Position numbers and translations under genes: made by a program. 64,000 bases of DNA from Diphasiastrum complanatum (Eukaryota > Streptophyta > Lycopodiopsida > Lycopodiales > Lycopodiaceae), in contig CM055100.1 in NCBI GenBank assembly GCA_029204225.1, forward strand, positions 24,933,106 to 24,997,105. The letters run 5' to 3'. Numbering within the stretch: position 1 is the stretch's first letter; every line of letters starts with the position of its first letter. The notes under the pieces are model-generated. The model saw only the letters and a program-made list of their open reading frames with translations, did no database searches and was not told the DNA's origin. Shown here in pieces: positions 48,659 to 59,959 of this stretch.

Positions 48659-50095
48659 ATGGAAGGTAAGGGTGTGATTGATTCTACTGTTCAGCTTCAA
48701 GGGTGCTCTGTGCTTCCTGTGCAATCACAGGCAGAGCCTTGGGACAAGAAACAACACTTTAATGATACTACAATTTACAACTGTCCAGCCATGGCAGCAT
48801 CGGCTCAACTGCAAGGAATATCGAAGGTGTTTGTAGAAAATTTTGTACATCGTTCTCATTTTGTGAGCATACATGATCAGACTCCTATTGGCTACTTTTC
48901 CTCGTGTGGTTTTTCCCCTGTTACTTTTGATTCTAAATTTGGCAATTCAAAGGAGGTGACTGGCATGATTGGGCTAGATCCACGGTTGGATGTAGAAAGA
49001 TGTTTTTCCACTTCAAAAAATGAAATACCCTTATTTCCAGGAGCGTCTGAAGTAGCTTCCTATCTTGATATTCACAAACAATATAAAAATATCAATGTAC
49101 TGGAGCCATTGGGAGCACCACCTTTTGCTGCAAGTACCAAAAAGTTTATCCTATTTGATAGAAGTGGGGACAATGGAAGAGGATTTTGTCAACCAAATGC
49201 TGTGTGTGATTTTATGGCTTCTACTGCAGAGGGGCCAGATAAAAGTAGCAGCGGTAAGAAGCTTTGCCATTTTCAAGGTTACCAGCCTATTTTCAAAATT
49301 CAAGAACAGAACAATGTTGACTCCGTGCCTGGAATGAGGGCTAGGCGGGTTGCATCTCAGAATATTTGCAACATAAACGATCCACTTCAAATAATTTCTC
49401 ATGGCATTTGTGAAGCTGACAGTATGAGCCACATTAGTTGTAGAGAAAGCAGCCAAAGGGAAGGTACAAAAGTTTCTGGCAGCTTGCACGAGGACACTCA
49501 AGATCTTGAAGCACTCATGAGCTCAGATGAAGACGAGAAAAGCACAGGACACTCACCTAGTGACCTCACATGGAATGATATGCTGACAAATAGCTCGAAT
49601 TGGAATTTTGCCGAGTCTTACAGTGGTGCTTGCAAGAGAAAAACATGTGACTATCAGTGCTTTGATGAAGATGAAGTCGATCTTTCTGGCCAGGAAGTGG
49701 AATCAAAACTGAAAGAGAATGAATCCCTTCAATCTCTCGACTTGGGCTGTATGAATGATGGAAATCGCCAAAATATCTTGTCATTAAGGACATTTGAGCC
49801 TGTTAAAGGCTCACAGAAATCAGATGCCCCTAGTTGTTTACATCTGTCTCGTGCTTTGCAAAATGATTTTAATACAGAGCTGTGCCAAGAATACACATTG
49901 CATTATGGCCAATCCACTCCGAGAAAGAGGCTGAGGAAGGAGAAGATCAAAACGACAGTGAAATTGTTACGTAGCATTATTCCAGGAGGAAATTCCATGG
50001 ATACTGCAGATGTCTTGGGTGAAGCCATTCAGTATGTCCGGACGTTACAACTGAAAGTCTCAAAGCTGGAGATGACCAAGAGAGCTAGGATCTGA
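48659..50095 (+). CDS. SAC51/bHLH143-like transcription factor (478 aa)
   Basis: An uninterrupted 478-codon frame. The start is well supported: an in-frame TGA directly precedes the ATG. The first ~415 residues are low in recognised domains; an acidic stretch DLEALMSSDEDEKSTGHSPSD (about residues 281-301) is typical of the SAC51 group. The bHLH lies at about residues 420-470: TPRKRLRKEKIKTTVKLLRS (basic region and helix 1), the loop IIPGGNSMDTADVLGEAI, then helix 2 with QYVRTLQLKVSKLEM. The basic region lacks the His-Glu-Arg set that reads E-boxes, as expected for this atypical group. Family members act in the nucleus and limit over-proliferation or premature differentiation of xylem under thermospermine control through their uORF. 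The coding region has no intron. Short for a SAC51 N-terminus is not apparent; the gene looks intact. Confidence 0.88.
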   Translation: MEGKGVIDSTVQLQGCSVLPVQSQAEPWDKKQHFNDTTIYNCPAMAASAQLQGISKVFVENFVHRSHFVSIHDQTPIGYFSSCGFSPVTFDSKFGNSKEVTGMIGLDPRLDVERCFSTSKNEIPLFPGASEVASYLDIHKQYKNINVLEPLGAPPFAASTKKFILFDRSGDNGRGFCQPNAVCDFMASTAEGPDKSSSGKKLCHFQGYQPIFKIQEQNNVDSVPGMRARRVASQNICNINDPLQIISHGICEADSMSHISCRESSQREGTKVSGSLHEDTQDLEALMSSDEDEKSTGHSPSDLTWNDMLTNSSNWNFAESYSGACKRKTCDYQCFDEDEVDLSGQEVESKLKENESLQSLDLGCMNDGNRQNILSLRTFEPVKGSQKSDAPSCLHLSRALQNDFNTELCQEYTLHYGQSTPRKRLRKEKIKTTVKLLRSIIPGGNSMDTADVLGEAIQYVRTLQLKVSKLEMTKRARI

Positions 50096-52280
50096 TGATG
50101 GTGTGGAGTGGAGTTTGATGCAGCAATTGTGAAGAAAAAGTATCCCAGCAGCATAAATTGCTCTAGTAGTTATTAGCTAGTTGCTTTTTTCACTCGGAAT
50201 AGTTTGTTCTTTCTTAGTCTGTTAGGCGCTGCTACTATCTTGGTATACTTTGGGAACAGTTTTTTCTTAGATTTATTACATAACAAACTTGACACGAAGA
50301 CATTTTCTGTTGAGATAGCTGCATCAAATTTGATCGTTATATAAAAATTTATTATGGTTAAGGTAAAGTGCAATTCCTTGTTTTATTATTTTGTTTATTT
50401 GCTTTACATGTGATTGGTATAGAATCTAGATTTTAATTTCAGCGCCACTTTGGGAAGGCAAGAGCCAAAGTAGGACAGGCATATTGAACACCTCCTTAAG
50501 AGGTTCTGTGCCATAGGGTCTATTTTAGTTAGATAAGTGAGGTAGGAGTGACACTTCACTCAATAGTTTTTAGACTTCCAGAAGACCTCTAATGAGGATG
50601 CTTTGTGATTCCTATGTATTCACACATGTTTTTAACAAGCATCTGAGTTAATTCATTGGGTATGTTACCAAGTATTGCATGCCATGAGGTGCCACAGAGG
50701 GTACAATTTCAAAATAAGCTTGTTAGCAGGAATTTTTGATGCTAAATAAGAGAAAGTAGCTGTTTATTCATGTCACTGTAGTTTTTTGTTTGGCAAGGTT
50801 GGTGGCAGTCAAATTCAAAAGTCGAATTGGCAAGTTCTCTGAGAATGTTCAGAGAGTTTATTTATGTTTGCGAAGTGTCTATGTGAATGTGATATTTCCG
50901 AAATTTTGCCTTTTATAGGTCAGTCCAAGTACCATTATGTGGGCCATCGTTGATGTTGTTATTAGTCCTGATTTGTGTAACAATTATAATCAAAGGAGCG
51001 CTTTGGGGGCCAAGTACCATCGCAGTGATAGCAGAAGTTCGTACGTGGTTTTTTTTATGCTTGTCCTTAGATGCCTGCTGTAGCCTTTGCCATCAGCTTT
51101 CTGTCTAAACAACACTGCTGAGATGTGTAAGAAACTGTGCATGGTCAACATAATCCAATTTTTGGTCTGTTTGTCATATAGGCATCTGAGCTGTCATTGT
51201 GAAGAATGCCTTTGCTATTATTGGAGTGATAATCTTTTGAGCATGTTTTTGTCACTTATTGACAGCCACCTTCTAGGTACCTCAGAAGCATAGTCCTTGA
51301 AAGTCTGTCTCTTGTTGCTGATGGAACTAATTATTCACTTATAATATTAATATTATGCAGTTTATGTTTGTAAGTTTCAACCATACCTGTCTAGCCATCT
51401 TTTCTTAGTCTTCTAAGTCTCCACTCAATGCAAATTGCTTGGCACGCATTTAAGTTTTGGTTCTTTGTCATTATCGGACAATCTGTTGAGTAAAGTAAAT
51501 GACTAAGTGGTTAGCCGATAGTCAACACATTGGATGATTTTAGTATGCAAGTTTCATTATGATGTTAGTTATGAACTTTACACCTGGGGTTAACAATGTT
51601 TGAGTGGCAATTCAGACTATCTTAAAACCATGATGTTTCCTGTTTGGTTCACCTTCTGCAGATGATGCTCAGTCTTTGTGAAAGTTTTGATCTATTTAGT
51701 TTTAAATCTTTAGTCATCAGTAGCTTTAAGCATAAAATGCATGGTTATAAACAGGTGTATAACGTTCAGGTGTACAAGGTAGAACTAGTTATTTATATGG
51801 TGCATGGTGCATGAGAATATACATTGTCATAGAAAGGAGCATATCAATCAATTGAGGTATATCAATTAATTATCAGTTGAATAGTAATGATAAGTTCATT
51901 GGATGATGCATGATATTTATTCATAAAAAGATCAAAGTAATTAGGATATAACAAATGCTTCATGTAATATTCAACTCATAGATGCACTTGAGATTTCCGA
52001 ATTGCAAATTGAATTGTGTCGATTTTTTTTATTATATACATGAAATTTGGGTATCATTAGAAACAGAAAAGACAGCATCAAGATTAAATGGGTGTGTCTA
52101 CTAGTTTGTTCTGGGCAGTTAGGATTGACTACTGTTGCAACTGTGTGCATTAACTCCGGATTGATGAGTAGATGACATCTAATGTGCATATTTGCTTTCA
52201 CTTCTCAGAATCTCTCTCCAACACCTCACCATATCGTTACTTTTTCTAAAAGCCCTAAAAAACCATAATCTTAAAAACCT
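50096..52280. other. 3' flank of the bHLH gene; no further gene recognised
   Basis: The 3' untranslated region probably ends within the first 300 bp, but no single polyadenylation signal stands out. The rest is ordinary intergenic DNA with short frames only. Confidence 0.5.
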
Positions 52281-52281
52281 T

Positions 52282-52308
52282 ACACACACACACACTCACT
52301 CACTCTCT

Positions 52309-52337
<29 letters not shown>
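52282..52337. repeat. (CA)n-(CT)n compound microsatellite
   Basis: A short CA run passes into a CT run that ends at 52337, just at the left edge of the first long direct repeat. Confidence 0.9.
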
Positions 52338-52345
<8 letters not shown>

Positions 52346-52346
52346 T

Positions 52347-53000
52347 CAGCCACAACAAGATCAGAACATACACGATTTGCACAAGATGTAATTATAGAAC
52401 TCAGAGCATCTACGCCTTGAAAAAGGGACGATTTGTTAAGAATGAACAAGAGGTGAAATCATAATAGAACAATCTTATAGTAGTAGTATATGATCACATG
52501 AAAAACATACACTACGATCAGCGTACTGGGTACACTAGCACATACACAAAGGAATAATGCATGTCTTGCTCTCAATGCACTACACAATACAATAACCAGC
52601 ACTCCCATGCAAGCGCCCTCTTGCACACTATCTACAAACACAAACCAATGCATAACATACTCTCTACACACCAAGAGACTGTCACACAGTCCTCTCACAT
52701 ACACCAAGAAGAAACCTCTCGCACAACACATAGAAAATGCCCAATCATGGGCTCTTGTTTATTCTAAGTGCCTGCATGAAGCTGAGTCTAAGTTAATGGC
52801 CTCATGACAGGTGCACCTGGTGGTTCTTGAAATCAGGGGTTTGGTGGTTCTTGAAATCAGGGGTTTGTTGCTATGATCTTGGATGGTTGCACCAACTTCA
52901 GTAGGTGCTGATTTGTAGGAAGGGCACTCTTGATTTGCAGCAAGGGCTCTCCTGGAATCAAGGTTAAGGTTGACTCTAGGTAGTCAGCCTTCAATCTTCA
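52347..53000 (-). mobile_element. Direct repeat 1 (probable LTR, minus-strand element)
   Basis: Nearly 600 bp here are repeated in the same orientation at 53827-54425 with modest divergence. On the minus strand the repeat starts TGTTGAAGATTG at about 53000, directly after a purine run ggaggag, which is how a 3' LTR follows a polypurine tract. A minus-strand gag remnant lies between the two repeats. Confidence 0.6.
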
Positions 53001-53084
53001 ACACTCCTCCATCAACCTAAATCTTTGATCATCGTAGGTTCATCCAAAGCGAGCTCTTCCATGAAGTTAACCTCCTCCATAAGG

Positions 53085-53821
53085 TCTTGTGCTTCCACCA
53101 TTTCCACCATCTAGCCTCATCTGCTTCTTCCTCCTCAATCTTGCTTGGACATTGGCTGGATATATGACCAATCCCACCGCAGTTTCGACAAAACCCCTTT
53201 ATTTTTTAAGGAGGAAGGCTTCGAAAGATTTCGAAAATGATTCTTGTTCATGGGCTGTTGCGCGTCCACTCTTTGGTGATCACCGCCGTTAGGTTGTTGG
53301 TTCACACGATTCTTCAGCTGAAACCGCCATGGTTTCTGCTTGTTCCTCGCATAACAAGCTTGTTCGAGTGCTGAGGTTCCTTCCTGCAGGCCTATCATAG
53401 TCTACAAGTCAAGGAGAGTGCTCACCAGTGAGCTCCAGAGTTCTCTTTTCTTGGTTGCAATCAACATTTCCACCGTGCTCGCCCACGATCGGGGTAAAGA
53501 CTTGTAGAGTCTCAGCTTCTTCTGAGTCTTGTTGAGAGAATGATGCTCATCCAAATCCGCCATTTGGGTGATCAACTCCTCCATTTTCGTGAGATGGTCT
53601 TGAAGGCTTTCTCCTTCAATGTACCTCAACTCGTCTAGAGCAGCCTCTAGGCGCAAGGCATCCGTCTCAGATTTTTGCCCATAGGTGGCTTGCAAGGCAT
53701 CCATCAAGTTCTTGCTACGTGTCATGTGATGCTTCATCCTACTCCTCACATTAGGAGCGAGGCATAGAGCTATGCATGCAATGGCTTTGTTATTTGGGCA
53801 GGGAGATAGAAACCCACTCAA
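53085..53821 (-). pseudogene. Copia gag-only remnant
   Basis: Minus strand. A frame of 139 codons (53821-53402) encodes most of a UBN2-type gag (SKNLMDALQATYGQKSETDA; EELITQMADLDEHHSL; LYKSLPRSWASTVEML). It begins in mid-domain: about 60 N-terminal residues are missing right at the edge of the flanking repeat. In the next frame to the left a zinc knuckle KGFCRNCGGIGHISSQCPSK is read at about 53190-53135. No protease, integrase or reverse transcriptase is present before the polypurine-like run. Confidence 0.8.
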
Positions 53822-53826
53822 AAATA

Positions 53827-54425
53827 AGCCACAACAAGATCAGAACATACATGATTTGCACAAGATATAATTACAAAACTCAGAGCATCTGCGCCTCAGA
53901 AGTGGGAGGATTTATTAAGAATGAACAAGAGGTGAAATCATAACTGAACAATCTGATCTGTAGCCCACACGTATAGTAGTATATGATCACATGAAAAACA
54001 CACACTACGATCAGCAGACTGAGTACACTAGCACATACACAAAGATATAATGCATGTCTTGCTCTCGTGCACTACACAATACAATAACTGGCACTCCGAT
54101 GCAAGCGCCCTCTTGCACACTACAAACCAACGCATAACATACTCTCTACACACCAAGAGACTCTCACACAGTCCTCTCACATACGCCAACAAGAAACCTC
54201 TTGCACAACAGACAGAGAATGCCCAATCATGGGCTCTTATTTATTCTAAGTGCCTGCATGAAGTTGAGCCTAAGTTAATGGCCTCATGACAGGTGTTAAC
54301 ACCTGGTGGTTCTTGAAATAAGGGGTTTGTTGCTATGATCGTGGATGGTTGCACCAACTTCAGTAGGTGCTGATTTGTAGGAAGGGCACTCCTAATTTGC
54401 AGCAAGGGACTCCTAGAATTAAGGT
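53827..54425 (-). mobile_element. Direct repeat 2 (probable LTR partner)
   Basis: A copy of 52347-52945 in the same orientation, with a 22-bp insertion-like difference near 53960 and a few small deletions. Its minus-strand start differs from repeat 1: instead of the TGTTGAAGATTG end it joins a Gypsy-protease-like sequence (VVDGGSGVNLISTTL, about 54480-54435). No regular primer-binding site separates it from gag. Confidence 0.55.
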
Positions 54426-54525
54426 ACAAAGTAGTGGAGATCAAATTTACACCTGATCCTCCATCCACTACTGCTGCCTCATCCTCGAATCCTTGCAAAC
54501 CCCATTTCTGATACAAAGTATTCAC
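54426..54525 (-). pseudogene. Gypsy protease scrap
   Basis: The minus strand encodes AAVVDGGSGVNLISTTLY, nearly identical in its core to the protease active site of the Gypsy remnant at about 4960 (DGGSGVNIISTSL). Only about 30 residues are present. Confidence 0.5.
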
Positions 54526-54654
54526 CGAAGATTAGATTCACAATTACAGATTAACACTGCACTTCTCTAACTCATTGGACACAGATCCATGATCTGCTTA
54601 GGAATAATCCAACTTATCACTTATTTTGCTTTTCTTTACTATTACGAAGTTGCT

Positions 54655-55215
54655 TCAGGTCTTCAAAGAGCTCCTCAGGTCTTCAAAGAGCTCCTCAGCG
54701 TACTCGGTGCTCTTTTCTTGCCTTTTCATGAAGAATTTTCCTGTTGTGCATGCAGAAGCTGGCATAAGAGCTAGCCAGACTGCTGTGTCAGCTCCTTCTT
54801 CAGGACTGTGGCCGACTTGGCTTGTCATCCTTGTGCTGGTAAGACCTGGGCACATGCACTTTACAAAAAACTTCTTGTGATCTGGTGGATTTATTGAAAG
54901 ATCTCGAGCCAGCATAGCAGTGTAAGCATTCAGTGTTGCCTTGGATACTGAGTAGAAGACGAAATTGTTTGTGCTGGGTATGTCGGCTTTGATAACATCC
55001 AATCCTGAAACATTTTTTGGCAGATTCTCCTTGAACTTGAGCAGACAGTTTTCCAGGAAAGAGTTGATGAGATCTTCTGTAAGAGTGTCTACAGATAAGA
55101 GCTGCTTCTTCCAGGTTTCGTCTAGATACAACTGTTCATCCCTTCGGAGCTCAAGGGGCTCGAGCTGCTAACAATGCCAGCATTGTTGATCTACAATGCC
55201 AGCATTGTTGAATAA
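54655..55215 (-). pseudogene. Short-chain dehydrogenase/reductase, C-terminal gene fragment
   Basis: Minus strand. From about 55131 to 54655 an open frame of 158 codons carries the second half of a classical SDR. The catalytic YxxxK is YSVSK at residues 60-64, then CMCPGLTSTRMT and SPEEGADTAVWLALMP, a layout typical of plant carbonyl reductase/(neo)menthol dehydrogenase-like enzymes. The N-terminal TGxxxGIG cofactor fold is absent. An NNAGI-type motif survives just upstream but is duplicated in tandem (about 55170-55213), and the frame is lost there. A 21-bp duplication (54658-54700 area) lies at the C-terminal end. This is host-gene debris, perhaps captured by a transposon; a functional gene is unlikely. 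Confidence 0.75.
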
Positions 55216-55386
55216 GTGAGTATAGGTCCAAAATACTTACAATCGCTCTCACCTCCTTCAAAAAAAACGGTTTGCGCAACGCTTTATTCAAAATAAAGAT
55301 AGTAAGTTTATACCAATACAGAAAAAATTCAAATTACATGGTCGTTCATAGCGTGCATCTTTGCCTACTACAAGTACTAGAGAGAG

Positions 55387-55449
<63 letters not shown>
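55387..55449. repeat. (AT)n-(AG)n compound microsatellite
   Basis: About 11 AT units followed by about 20 AG units. Frames crossing it are repeat artefacts. Confidence 0.95.
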
Positions 55450-55453
<4 letters not shown>

Positions 55454-56770
55454 ATATGTAATGTCAAGTGCGAGTTTCTAACCCATAAGCGTGTGGAAAT
55501 ATGCAACAAGTTAAACTAGTGCCTCCTTGGGGAGGCTATGCCCACAAAGAAAAAATAGGTTTTATGTTTGACTCTACCTCAACCACACAATGATGTTTTG
55601 AGGCCGAGCTAAAGTACTCAAAACTAAAGAAGGGGAAGGACAATCCCCGATTGTGTGGCTGAGGGAGTGCCTAGGCGTAATAGTAAGAGACGAGGGTCTT
55701 TGGAGAGTTTTAGTAGAAACATATTCGTCTTTTTAAGAACTTTGAGTCTAGTAAATCACAAAGTTGATCTTTATCTTTCGATCAAGTTTTTATTTGCCTT
55801 GGTGTTCTAGGAACTTAGGATTTACCATATGTTGAGTGCACTTAGTACTACCTTCAAAGATTCTCTCACAAGTAGGCTTACAAGTTGCAGTGTGACAGGA
55901 GTTTTTATTTAAAACTTAATTGTCCAAATGAGTCTTTGCTATTATTGGTCCATTGATAGTGCTTAATGGCACCTTATCTCTAATGCCCACCCACTTAGAT
56001 GTCACCGTCAAATGTCCAATTAAAAGCTTTTGAGTGATTAATTATTGGCACGTGGCAATATCTAAACGCTTTGTAAATATATGGTGGGCTTAAGTTCTCA
56101 ACATGAATTATTAAAAAAAAAAAATTTATAGCTTATGCTCACCATTTGTATGTTTAATCACTTGTGAAAGATGATACATGGACATTTTCTGATGCTTTTG
56201 CGATGCAAACAATCCAACATTGGAAAAGCCCAATGTTGTCAAGCTTGAAAATCCATCGCCCCTCTAAGAGATGAGGCACTTTTAAGTAGCGTAACGTGTT
56301 CTCAAACCTCATTAACCTAGCGTCTTGTAATTATATAGGACTTTTTATGAGATTTTTTAGCTATCTTGCAATAGTGATAAGCCATTGTGATCATTTGCTA
56401 AAAGACGAGGTGTCAATATTGAGTGGGAGCATTGAAATGAGTTTTAGATTTTATTTTACTTTGATTCCTCTGATATGCATTTGTTTTATTATTTTTTGAC
56501 GACTTGAATTCCATGTGTAAGGGTATATCAATGTGCAAGATATCATGACTACGTGCTAAAGGTTGGCGTGTCAAGCTTTCTTTCTCTTTTGACTTTTTTA
56601 AATTGAGGTAAACTTTATTTGGCAAAGCTTGTCGTGATTTTTGACATTACTTTGTATCTCTATTTTTGCTACTTTTATTCATAGAAGTTTTTAAAGAACG
56701 CATAAAATTGTAAGGTGGACAAGTTAATAAATTAATGCCACTTGTGGAAATGTGCTACGTGGTAGTCAAT
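55450..56770. other. No recognisable gene
   Basis: Intergenic DNA with short frames only. No LTR terminus or domain recognised. Confidence 0.45.
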
Positions 56771-56773
56771 TGT

Positions 56774-56953
56774 TGGTCCACATGAAAATTTGGTTAGTTT
56801 CCTAGAAACTTGTATGAAGGAAAATAGCAAGATCAAAGTCATTTGCAATACTACAAGAAACTTGGTCCACATGAAAATTTGGTTAAGTTTTGTAGACACT
56901 TGTATGAAGAAAAATAGCAAGATCAAAGTCATTTGCAATACCACAAGAAACTT
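56774..56953. repeat. 90-bp tandem duplication
   Basis: Two head-to-tail copies (56774-56863 and 56864-56953) beginning ggtccacatgaaaatttggtta, about 92-95% identical by eye. No coding role is evident. Confidence 0.85.
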
Positions 56954-57132
56954 CGTCATACACATGTATGTTCAAAAAGCATTCAAATTGTTCGAGAACG
57001 AAAAACAGTTATTATGATCTCAAACCCACTTGTCTTAATAAATTCTTGCACACTTCCTTAAAGTCATTTTTTTTATTCTTGTATTTTATGTGGACCTCTA
57101 TTGAAATTTGGATTGTCGTATAAAAGGACATT

Positions 57133-58023
57133 TGTTGGATTTATTTTCTCTACTCTCCTAAATCCTATGTTAATCTGCCTCCATTTATGCTACTACATTT
57201 TTACTCGTGTTGTCGCACAGTCTGCATAAATACAAGCAAACTTGAACAGGCGAAAAATGCGACACTGCATTTTTACATGTAAAATTAGATAGGCGAAAAA
57301 TGCGACACTTGCCTTTAAAAGGGCAAAGGTTGCCTATAGGTAAGGACAAGGCCGAAGGCCGAAGTAAGTCGCAATTTTAGCATTTTCACCAGCGTCAATT
57401 TTAGCGAAGCCCAACGTCGCGGCCTCCTCACGCTCGTTCTATGCACTGTGCAATCAAATTTGACAATGACGGCAGCCACCCACGATCTCTTACAGACGAC
57501 ACAATCACTTTTATACCTTCTTCATCTGCACATCTATAACATTTGTGTATATAGTGAATACCCTTTCAATATTCAAATTAGAGATAGTGAATGAAGCATG
57601 ATTCGTAACATGTGAGACATACATTGTAGATGCTTTCACGCATCGATTCTTTCTTTCAGACAGATTGTTAGTAATAGGTTCATAATCTTCACAGACTGTG
57701 ATTAGCTTTGTGAATCACGCGGTTATGTCCGCTATTGTTTTGTGCCCACCGGCATTATTGACTTGTATATTTCGTTCTACTCAATCTGATTTAACTCTGT
57801 TTGGTTCAGTGTTCAGATTCGTGTCAATATTGCAATGCTTTTCCATGTTCTGTCTGGCTATCTAATTGATTTGTCTAGTTGCCTGTTCATCGCTTCCGCT
57901 ACCACCGCGCATTAGAAGCTCTAAAATTACTATATTCTTGTGTTCGCCTACTAAGTCACCAGTAGTGCACGCACCGAGAGAATTGAAGGGATGATCTATC
58001 CGATCCTCCTCATTTCTCCGACA
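57133..58023 (+). mobile_element. 5' LTR of Copia family A
   Basis: 891 bp from TGTTGGATTT to ...tctccgaca, followed immediately by the primer-binding site. The first ~430 bp are clearly related to the LTR at 7754. TATA-like gtgtatatagtgaatacc at about 57545. This gives the family's full LTR length. Confidence 0.85.
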
Positions 58024-58035
58024 TGGTATCAGAGC
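58024..58035 (+). other. Primer-binding site, tRNA-iMet type
   Basis: TGGTATCAGAGC, the exact plant Copia consensus, directly after the LTR end. Confidence 0.95.
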
Positions 58036-58227
58036 CAAAGATACCAGAACCTATCTGATTCTTTAAGCGATTTCATTTCAGAGCTATTTCTATAGCCTGA
58101 TAAGCTTCCACAAAAACAAGACTCTACTAGCCGATAGAGTGATTGTCTTCTTGTTCTGTAATTTAGCACCAGATTTTCATACTGTCACTGATAGTTACTC
58201 CTATCACCTAGACTAATCTTCCACATG

Positions 58228-59560
58228 GATTCCCAAGGGAAAGCCAGTCCTTATGGACAAGCTTGATGGAGCTAATTACCATCTGTGGAAATTTAAGATG
58301 AGAACCGTGCTAATGGCTAAGGAGTTGTATGACGTTGTTACAGGTGCAGAGGGAATTCTTGAAGCTGACGACACAACAATCTCCAGATGGAAGCTGAAGG
58401 ATGGCAAAGCATTTGCGTTGATCATCCTCAACATTTCGGATACTCAGATCAACCATGTGTCCGAAGCTCAGACATCCAAGGAAGTCCAGAGCATCTTGAG
58501 CACAATATATGAAATGCGAGATATAGCTTCCAAGCTACATCTTAGGAAGAAATTGTACTCCCTCAAGATGGAAAATGGTGATTCTTTACAAAATTACATC
58601 AACTAGTTCAAGAACCTGCTGAAGCAAATGGCCGCGGTCGGATCTATCATAGACGATCAAGACGCAGTAATGCAACTGCTTACAAGCTTGCCAAGCTCAA
58701 ACGATAGCTGGGTGATGATCATCACGATGCATCCAGAGCTGACTCTTTCAAGAGTCATTGCAATATTGTTGCAGGAAGACACATGGAGGAACAAAGCCTC
58801 CAATTCCTCAGCCGATTCTCATGCCTTGTACAAGCAGAAGAATAAGAAAGGCCCGAAGCAATCAAAGCAAGACCAAAAACTAACACATCACAAAGAATAG
58901 TCAAATCTGCATACTAAGAAGAAGCTATTCTGTAGATACTGCAAGAGAAACAACCACGAGATTCAAGACTGCCGAATACTACAAGCAAATAACAACAACA
59001 AGGGACAATCAAATCAAGTGGCCAATGCAGCTACAGAAACTCCACATCCCATTCAAGAAGCGGATCATGATGCTTTCATGACCAGCCATCAAGGAGCATC
59101 CAACGACAGTTCTTGGTTCTCGGATTCCGGTGTCACTCAACATATGACCAGCCTCATTGGCTGTTTCGAGTCCTATACACCCTACAGTACCAACAAGTAC
59201 GTTCACCTTGGTGACAAAACACACAAGCTATTAAAGGTGAAGGTATCGTAAGATCAAGCTTTGCAAATGATCAGTCTAAGCTACTTTCTAAAGTCCTATA
59301 TGTACCCAATCTGTCTACAAATCAACTCTCTGTAAGTAGAATCACAGATCTAGGACATAAAATAGACATGATCAATGCAAAGTAGTTGATAGGATAGGCA
59401 AGATCCTAGCACTCGGAAAGAGGCATGGATACTTGTATAGATTAAGTCATTGCTTTTCTGCCTCTAGCTAGGCACTCAATACTTTTGTTCAAGCGAATAA
59501 AAGTTTACTTTGGCATTATAGACTTGGTCACTCGAATATGGAGAGGCTAGTCAATACTCT
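58228..59560 (+). pseudogene. Copia family A gag-protease, interrupted
   Basis: Gag starts near 58228, with the UBN2-type domain (LDGANYHLWKFKMRTVLMAK; VSEAQTSKEVQSILSTIYEM) and a TAG stop at 58604-58606 after NYIN. Gag continues in frame to 58900. A zinc knuckle CRYCKRNNHEIQDC lies near 58933, and the protease active site is altered from the usual DSGA to DSGVTQHMT near 59125. GAG_pre-integrase LWHYRLGHSNMERL is near 59510. Integrase never starts: at about 59560 a minus-strand Gypsy LTR takes over. The rest of this Copia element may resume beyond the right end of the window. Confidence 0.88.
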
Positions 59561-59562
59561 AA

Positions 59563-59941
59563 CCAATCCACCCCCAAGCCACAATGAAGAACACAAGAGA
59601 GGAGAGGAAGAACTGGCTCAAGAATCACAATTCACAATAGGAGGATGGGCGAGTTTCCACTAGACTTATTCTTCTCAAGAGAGAGAAGAATATTTCCTTT
59701 AGGATCCCCATGCAACCTAAATTGAGCTATTGATCTCCTATTCTTGCATTAAAGCAGTCTTCACCATGCATGTGCTCCCATGTCCAATTATAGATCTGGG
59801 CCCTCATATGATTATTAGTTATTTAATACGACCACGTTCGGAATGACGTAGCATAACTAATAACCACATACAACTGGAGTGACCGGCTATCCACGTCAGG
59901 AATAATTCCGAGTCCCTTGTACAGGATATGGACATAACATT
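59563..59941 (-). mobile_element. 3' LTR of nested Gypsy element
   Basis: On the minus strand a purine run (gggaggaagaa) is followed by TGTTATGTCCATATCCTG, the LTR start at 59941. The other end is placed where Copia sequence resumes at about 59560, giving about 380 bp. The 5' LTR is not in the window. Confidence 0.75.
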
Positions 59942-59959
59942 CTTCCTCCCTTAAACCAT

